Source: Rhodospirillaceae bacterium
GTDB lineage: Bacteria; Pseudomonadota; Alphaproteobacteria; DSM-16000; Inquilinaceae
Length of the DNA stretch: 10,556 bases
Assembly (NCBI GenBank): GCA_020425485.1
Contig: JAGQRL010000122.1
Location: forward strand, 771-11,326
Direction of reading: 5' to 3'
Below the pieces are notes generated by a model, which worked only from the letters and a program-made list of their open reading frames with translations, was not told the origin of the DNA and searched no databases. Below, in pieces: positions 7,741 to 10,556 of this stretch (positions are counted from its first letter, which is position 1; each line of letters begins with the position of its first letter). The position numbers were made by a program, and so were the translations under genes.

Positions 7741-8901
7741 CTAGCCGCCCGAAGCGGGCTGCTCGGCGTCGTCGGCCGGCGGCAAGTCCTCGTCGGTGGT
7801 TTCCGCCGGCGGCTCGGCAGCGCGCTCCACGGCGTCGTCGACCGCATCGGCCGTCTCGTCGACCGCCTCGCCAGCGGCCTCGGCGGCCTCTTCCACGGTG
7901 TCGGTAACGGCGTCGGCGGCTTCCCCGGCGGTATCGGTGGCGTCCTCGACCACCTCGTCGACGGTGTCGGTGGCCGCGTCGACCGCGTTGCCGGCGGCTT
8001 CGGCAGCCTGATCGGCGGTTTCGTCGGCGGTCTCCGCAGCTTCGTCGGCGACCTCGCCGGCGGCCTCGGCGGCCTGGTCGACCGTTTCGCTGACAGTCTC
8101 GGCAGCGGTCTCGGCAGCGTCTTCCACCACCTCGGTGGCGGCCGGCTCCTCGGTCACCGCCTCACCGGTGGTTTCTTCCGTCGGCGCCTCTTCGGTGGCC
8201 TCGTCGGCCGGCGCTTCGTCGCCGCTCTCTTCGGTCACGGCCTCGCCGGTCGGCTCCTCGGCGGCGGCGTCCTCCTCGACGGCGGCGCCTTCGTCGGTGC
8301 CCTCGGCCCCTTCCACCGCTTCGCCCTCGTCGGCGCCTTCGGCACTTTCCTCCACACCCTCATTGGGGTCGGGCAGCGGCAGCGGATCTTCCGACAGCGT
8401 GCGCAGGTAGGCGATCACGTTCGCCCGGTCCTGATCGTTGCGGATGCCGGCGTAGCTCATGGAGGTGCCCGGCACCCAGTCACGCGGCCGGCGCAGGAAG
8501 TGGTTGAGCTGCTCGTAGGTCCAGTCCGGCGCCTCTTCGGCATGTGCCTGCATGCCCGCGGAGTAGCTGAAGCCCTCATGGCTGGCGGTGGGCCGGCCGA
8601 CCACACCCCACAGGCCGGGGCCGACGCGGTTTTCGCCGGAGCTGTCGAGCACATGGCAGGTGGTGCAGGCGCGCGCCAGGGTTTCACCGGCTGCGGGATC
8701 GGCGGTGGCGAGCAGCCCCGCGATCGGCGGCAACGCTTCTTCCTGCTGGGCCACCGGTGCCGCCCCACCGTCGCCGGTGTCGACGTGATAGGCGTTCTCT
8801 TCCGGGTGGTGGGGAGAGATGAGCAGCTCCGCGACGAATCCAGCGGACATACCGATGAGGCCGGCCACGAGAATAGCGGCAAAGATCTTGTTGATTTCCA
8901 T
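7741..8901 (-). CDS. cycM: Membrane-anchored class I cytochrome c (CycM-like) with long acidic repeat tail
   Basis: Electron carrier of 386 residues, expected on the periplasmic face of the inner membrane. An uncleaved N-terminal anchor (about 6-28, FAAILVAGLIGMSAGFVAELL) is followed by a linker with HH, then a cytochrome c domain (about 66-170). Haem attachment CTTCH is at 79-83, followed by GPGLWGVVGR (94-103); the likely Met ligand is in GTSMSYAG (145-152, Met148); the C-terminal helix RANVIAYLRTLS (159-170) is typical. This resembles CycM of Bradyrhizobium, roughly 180 residues. The extra ~215 residues (172-386) are very acidic, with no Lys and a single Arg (360), and include nine 11-residue repeats. 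The gene opens a tight group with hisN and SBP2 and is divergent from kdsB. The weak point is the start: only GGGG lies close upstream of ATG 8899-8901. Confidence 0.88.
   Translation of the reverse strand: MEINKIFAAILVAGLIGMSAGFVAELLISPHHPEENAYHVDTGDGGAAPVAQQEEALPPIAGLLATADPAAGETLARACTTCHVLDSSGENRVGPGLWGVVGRPTASHEGFSYSAGMQAHAEEAPDWTYEQLNHFLRRPRDWVPGTSMSYAGIRNDQDRANVIAYLRTLSEDPLPLPDPNEGVEESAEGADEGEAVEGAEGTDEGAAVEEDAAAEEPTGEAVTEESGDEAPADEATEEAPTEETTGEAVTEEPAATEVVEDAAETAAETVSETVDQAAEAAGEVADEAAETADETADQAAEAAGNAVDAATDTVDEVVEDATDTAGEAADAVTDTVEEAAEAAGEAVDETADAVDDAVERAAEPPAETTDEDLPPADDAEQPASGG
7816..8112 (-). repeat. Nine tandem 11-residue (33-bp) repeats in the cytochrome c tail
   Basis: Residues 264-362 divide without gaps into nine 11-mers, for example DQAAEAAGEVA, DEAAETADETA, DQAAEAAGNAV, DAATDTVDEVV and DAVTDTVEEAA. 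Acidic residues occupy positions 1, 5 and usually 9, with Ala/Val at 3, 7 and 11. The periodicity matches the 11/3 amphipathic helices of LEA group 3 proteins and apolipoproteins, but the charge is almost purely negative. Nearby residues 218-225 and 245-252 repeat TGEAVTEE 27 residues apart. Confidence 0.85.
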
Positions 8902-9031
8902 CCCCGAGACACCCGTTCATTGTCCGCACACGAGCCCACAGCACCCCGATCGTGCGCGCAGACGCACCGGATCTGTGTTGCACTGCCATGCTCGGTCGCG
9001 TTGTAGGAGCAGAGACCGCACGGAGGCAAGG
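8902..9031. promoter_or_regulatory. Divergent promoter region between cytochrome c and kdsB
   Basis: About 130 bp separates the minus-strand cytochrome start from the plus-strand kdsB leader. The minus-strand promoter for the cytochrome group must lie here, but no clear consensus was found. On the plus strand TTGCAC (8978-8983) is followed 17-18 bp later by a weak TTGTAG/TGTAGG (9001-9007), a possible sigma-70-like promoter whose start near 9013 would fit the GGAGG at 9022-9026. Only the -35 is convincing. Confidence 0.3.
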
Positions 9032-9055
9032 GTGAACGGCGTCCTCGTGGCTTGA
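9032..9055 (+). CDS. Putative 7-codon leader ORF before kdsB
   Basis: GTG at 9032 follows GGAGG (9022-9026) with ideal 5-nt spacing, the best ribosome site in this intergenic region. It would encode MNGVLVA and stop at TGA 9053-9055, which overlaps the in-frame TTG (9052) that could extend kdsB upstream by 12 residues. It may be a translational-coupling leader for kdsB or a chance pairing of a Shine-Dalgarno-like site with a GTG. Too short to judge by sequence alone. Confidence 0.25.
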   Translation: MNGVLVA

Positions 9056-9087
9056 CGGGACGCGTCTTGTGGCGCACTCACGGCGCC

Positions 9088-9882
9088 ATGGCACCCAAGA
9101 GCGGCCCACCTGCCAACCCGATTGTCGTGATTCCGGCGCGCCTTGCCTCGCAGCGCCTGCCGAGCAAACCGCTGGCCGACATCCACGGCGAACCGATGAT
9201 CGTGCATGTCTGGCGGCGCGCCATTGCAGCGGATTTCGCCCGCGTCGTCGTCGCCTGCGCCGATGCCGAGATCGTCGAGGTAGTGGAAAAGGTGGGCGGC
9301 GAGGCGGTGCTGACCGACCCCAAGATCCCGTCCGGCACCGACCGGGTGCACGCAACGCTGGCAAGCATCGATCCCAAGGGCAAGCACGACGTGGTGGTGA
9401 ACCTGCAGGGCGACCTGCCCACCATCTCTGCGGCCACGCTGAAGGCGGTGCTGACGCCGCTGGCCGACGCCAAGGTGGACATCGCCACGCTGGCCGCCCC
9501 CATCGCCAACCGCGAGGAGCGCGACGACCCCCATGTGGTGAAGGCGGTGATCGAGCTGGCCGCCGACGCGCGCATCGGCCGGGCGCTCTATTTCAGCCGC
9601 TGTGCGGTGCCCTCGGGCGACGGACCGCTCTACCACCATATCGGCGTCTATGCCTTCCGGCGGGCGGCACTGGACCGCTTCGTGGGGCTGTCGCCGGGCG
9701 TGCTGGAGATGCGCGAGCGGCTTGAGCAGCTCCGCGCCCTTGCCGCCGGCATGCGCATCGACGCCGCGGTGGTGGACGAGCTGCCGCTGGGTGTGGACAC
9801 GCCGGCCGATTTGAAGCGGGTGCGCGACAGCATCGAGCCGCCGCCGGACCCCGACGTCACTAACCCCGCCGATCAGGACTGA
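9088..9882 (+). CDS. kdsB: 3-deoxy-manno-octulosonate cytidylyltransferase (CMP-Kdo synthetase)
   Basis: Cytoplasmic enzyme that activates Kdo with CTP to CMP-Kdo for lipopolysaccharide inner core. It has 264 residues from ATG 9088, near the family length. Motifs: the nucleotide-binding start VVIPARLASQRLPSKPL (13-29), SGTDRV (82-87), VNLQGDLP (104-111, metal-binding Asp), YFSR (168-171), HIGVYAFR (184-191) and the C-terminal GVDTPADLKRVR (235-246). An in-frame TTG at 9052 would add 12 residues that match nothing typical; ATG 9088 is preferred although its ribosome site is weak. pheA begins 5 bp after its stop, so the two are probably cotranscribed. The acidic proline-rich end (250-264) is not part of the catalytic fold. 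Confidence 0.95.
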   Translation: MAPKSGPPANPIVVIPARLASQRLPSKPLADIHGEPMIVHVWRRAIAADFARVVVACADAEIVEVVEKVGGEAVLTDPKIPSGTDRVHATLASIDPKGKHDVVVNLQGDLPTISAATLKAVLTPLADAKVDIATLAAPIANREERDDPHVVKAVIELAADARIGRALYFSRCAVPSGDGPLYHHIGVYAFRRAALDRFVGLSPGVLEMRERLEQLRALAAGMRIDAAVVDELPLGVDTPADLKRVRDSIEPPPDPDVTNPADQD

Positions 9883-9887
9883 CCGAC

Positions 9888-10556
9888 GTGCCGTCGATTG
9901 CATTCCAAGGCTGGCCCGGCGCCTATTCCGACCTTGCCTGCCGCCAGGTTTTCCCCGGCACCTCCACGCTGCCGTTCCCGTCCTTCGATGCCACCATGAC
10001 GGCGGTGCGCGACGGGGTGGCGGAACGCGCGCTGATCCCCATCGAAAACTCCATCGCCGGGCGGGTGGCCGATATCCACCACCTGCTGCCGGGCAGCGGG
10101 CTGTTCATCACCGGCGAGCATTTCCAGCGGGTGAACCACCAGCTTCTGGCATTGCCCGGCACCAAGCTGGCCGATATCCGCCGGGTGCACAGCCACGTGC
10201 ACGCGCTCGGCCAATGCCGCACGCTGATCCGCACGCTGGGGCTGGAGCCGGTGGTGCATGCCGACACCGCAGGTGCCGCGCGCATGGTCGCGGCGTCCGG
10301 CGATCCCACCCAGGCGGCCATCGCCTCGCGGCTGTCCGCGGAGATCTATGGGCTGGAGATCCTGCGCGCCGACATCGAGGACGTGGCCCACAACACCACG
10401 CGGTTCCTGGTGATGGCGCGGGAGCCGGACATCCCGCCGCTGGAGGCCGGGCCGGCAATCACCAGCTTCCTGTTCGAGGTGCGCAGCGTGCCCGCCGCCC
10501 TCTACAAGGCGCTCGGCGGCTTCGCCACCAACGGCGTGAACATGACCAAGCTGGAA
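9888..10556 (+). CDS. pheA: Prephenate dehydratase with ACT domain (partial, 3' end beyond window)
   Basis: Converts prephenate to phenylpyruvate in phenylalanine synthesis. There are 223 residues before the window ends. Motifs: AFQGWPGAYSDLAC (5-18), IPIENSIAGRVAD (50-62), the HSHVHALGQCR segment (101-111, equivalent to HPQALAQC), DTAGAARMVA (126-135), and the catalytic TRF in HNTTRF (168-173). An ACT regulatory domain starts near 190 with ITSFLFEVRSVPAALYKAL and runs to NMTKLE, just short of the expected ESRP-like allosteric motif; feedback inhibition by phenylalanine is therefore likely but its site is not in view. GTG 9888-9890 is the only reasonable start: an in-frame TAA lies at 9861 with no ATG between, and AGGA sits about 10 bp upstream. 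It is monofunctional, with no chorismate mutase domain. Confidence 0.95.
   Translation, partial: MPSIAFQGWPGAYSDLACRQVFPGTSTLPFPSFDATMTAVRDGVAERALIPIENSIAGRVADIHHLLPGSGLFITGEHFQRVNHQLLALPGTKLADIRRVHSHVHALGQCRTLIRTLGLEPVVHADTAGAARMVAASGDPTQAAIASRLSAEIYGLEILRADIEDVAHNTTRFLVMAREPDIPPLEAGPAITSFLFEVRSVPAALYKALGGFATNGVNMTKLE

Noticed and set aside
7816..8112. CRISPR or DNA tandem array with 33-bp period
   Set aside because: The period is clear at the protein level while the DNA copies are diverged and contiguous, without spacers; it lies in frame within a cytochrome c gene.
7312..9006. Open frame of 564 codons on the plus strand, Gly/Val/Phe-rich with repeats, opposite hisN and the cytochrome c tail
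   Set aside because: Its repeated GG/LVD pattern is the complement of the Ala/Glu 11-mer repeats. The haem motif and the anchor on the minus strand settle the coding strand.
9403..9420. KdsB QGDLP instead of the usual QGDEP as a damaged active site
   Set aside because: The metal-binding Asp is intact and I recall the Leu form in alphaproteobacterial KdsB; all other motifs are normal.

Overview
The window is high-GC DNA that reads as an alphaproteobacterial chromosome segment, probably Rhodospirillales, Hyphomicrobiales or a relative. This rests on gene content (a CycM-like anchored cytochrome c divergent from kdsB-pheA, HisN-type histidinol phosphatase, Yej peptide transporter), strong GC bias at third positions, and intergenic palindromes with ctagagca ends. 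No mobile element, phage, CRISPR or RNA gene was recognised.

Layout on the minus strand, in order of transcription: an anchored cytochrome c with a very long acidic tail (7741-8901); a HisN/inositol-monophosphatase family phosphatase (6943-7737); a YejA-like solute-binding protein (5036-6946, GTG start); a 221-bp gap (4815-5035) with two palindromic elements and a short direct repeat; a second YejA-like solute-binding protein (2850-4814); the permeases YejB (1708-2823) and YejE (560-1711); and the start of the ATPase YejF (1-563, cut by the window edge). The genes are tightly packed: 4-bp overlaps join yejB/yejE, yejE/yejF and hisN/solute-binding protein 2, and only 3 bp separate the cytochrome c gene from hisN. 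They probably form two transcription units, cytochrome-hisN-SBP2 and yejABEF, meeting at the palindromes.

On the plus strand, kdsB (9088-9882) and pheA (9888 to the window end, partial) form a two-gene operon divergent from the cytochrome gene. They supply CMP-Kdo for lipopolysaccharide and phenylpyruvate for phenylalanine.

Most of the window is ordinary core metabolism and transport. The parts that deserve a second look are the cytochrome c tail, with nine back-to-back 11-residue acidic repeats resembling the 11-mer logic of LEA and apolipoprotein helices; the presence of two diverged solute-binding proteins next to one permease set; the palindromic pair, one of which supplies the stop codon of SBP2; and a tiny leader ORF with a good Shine-Dalgarno sequence before kdsB. 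No gap exceeds 300 bp.
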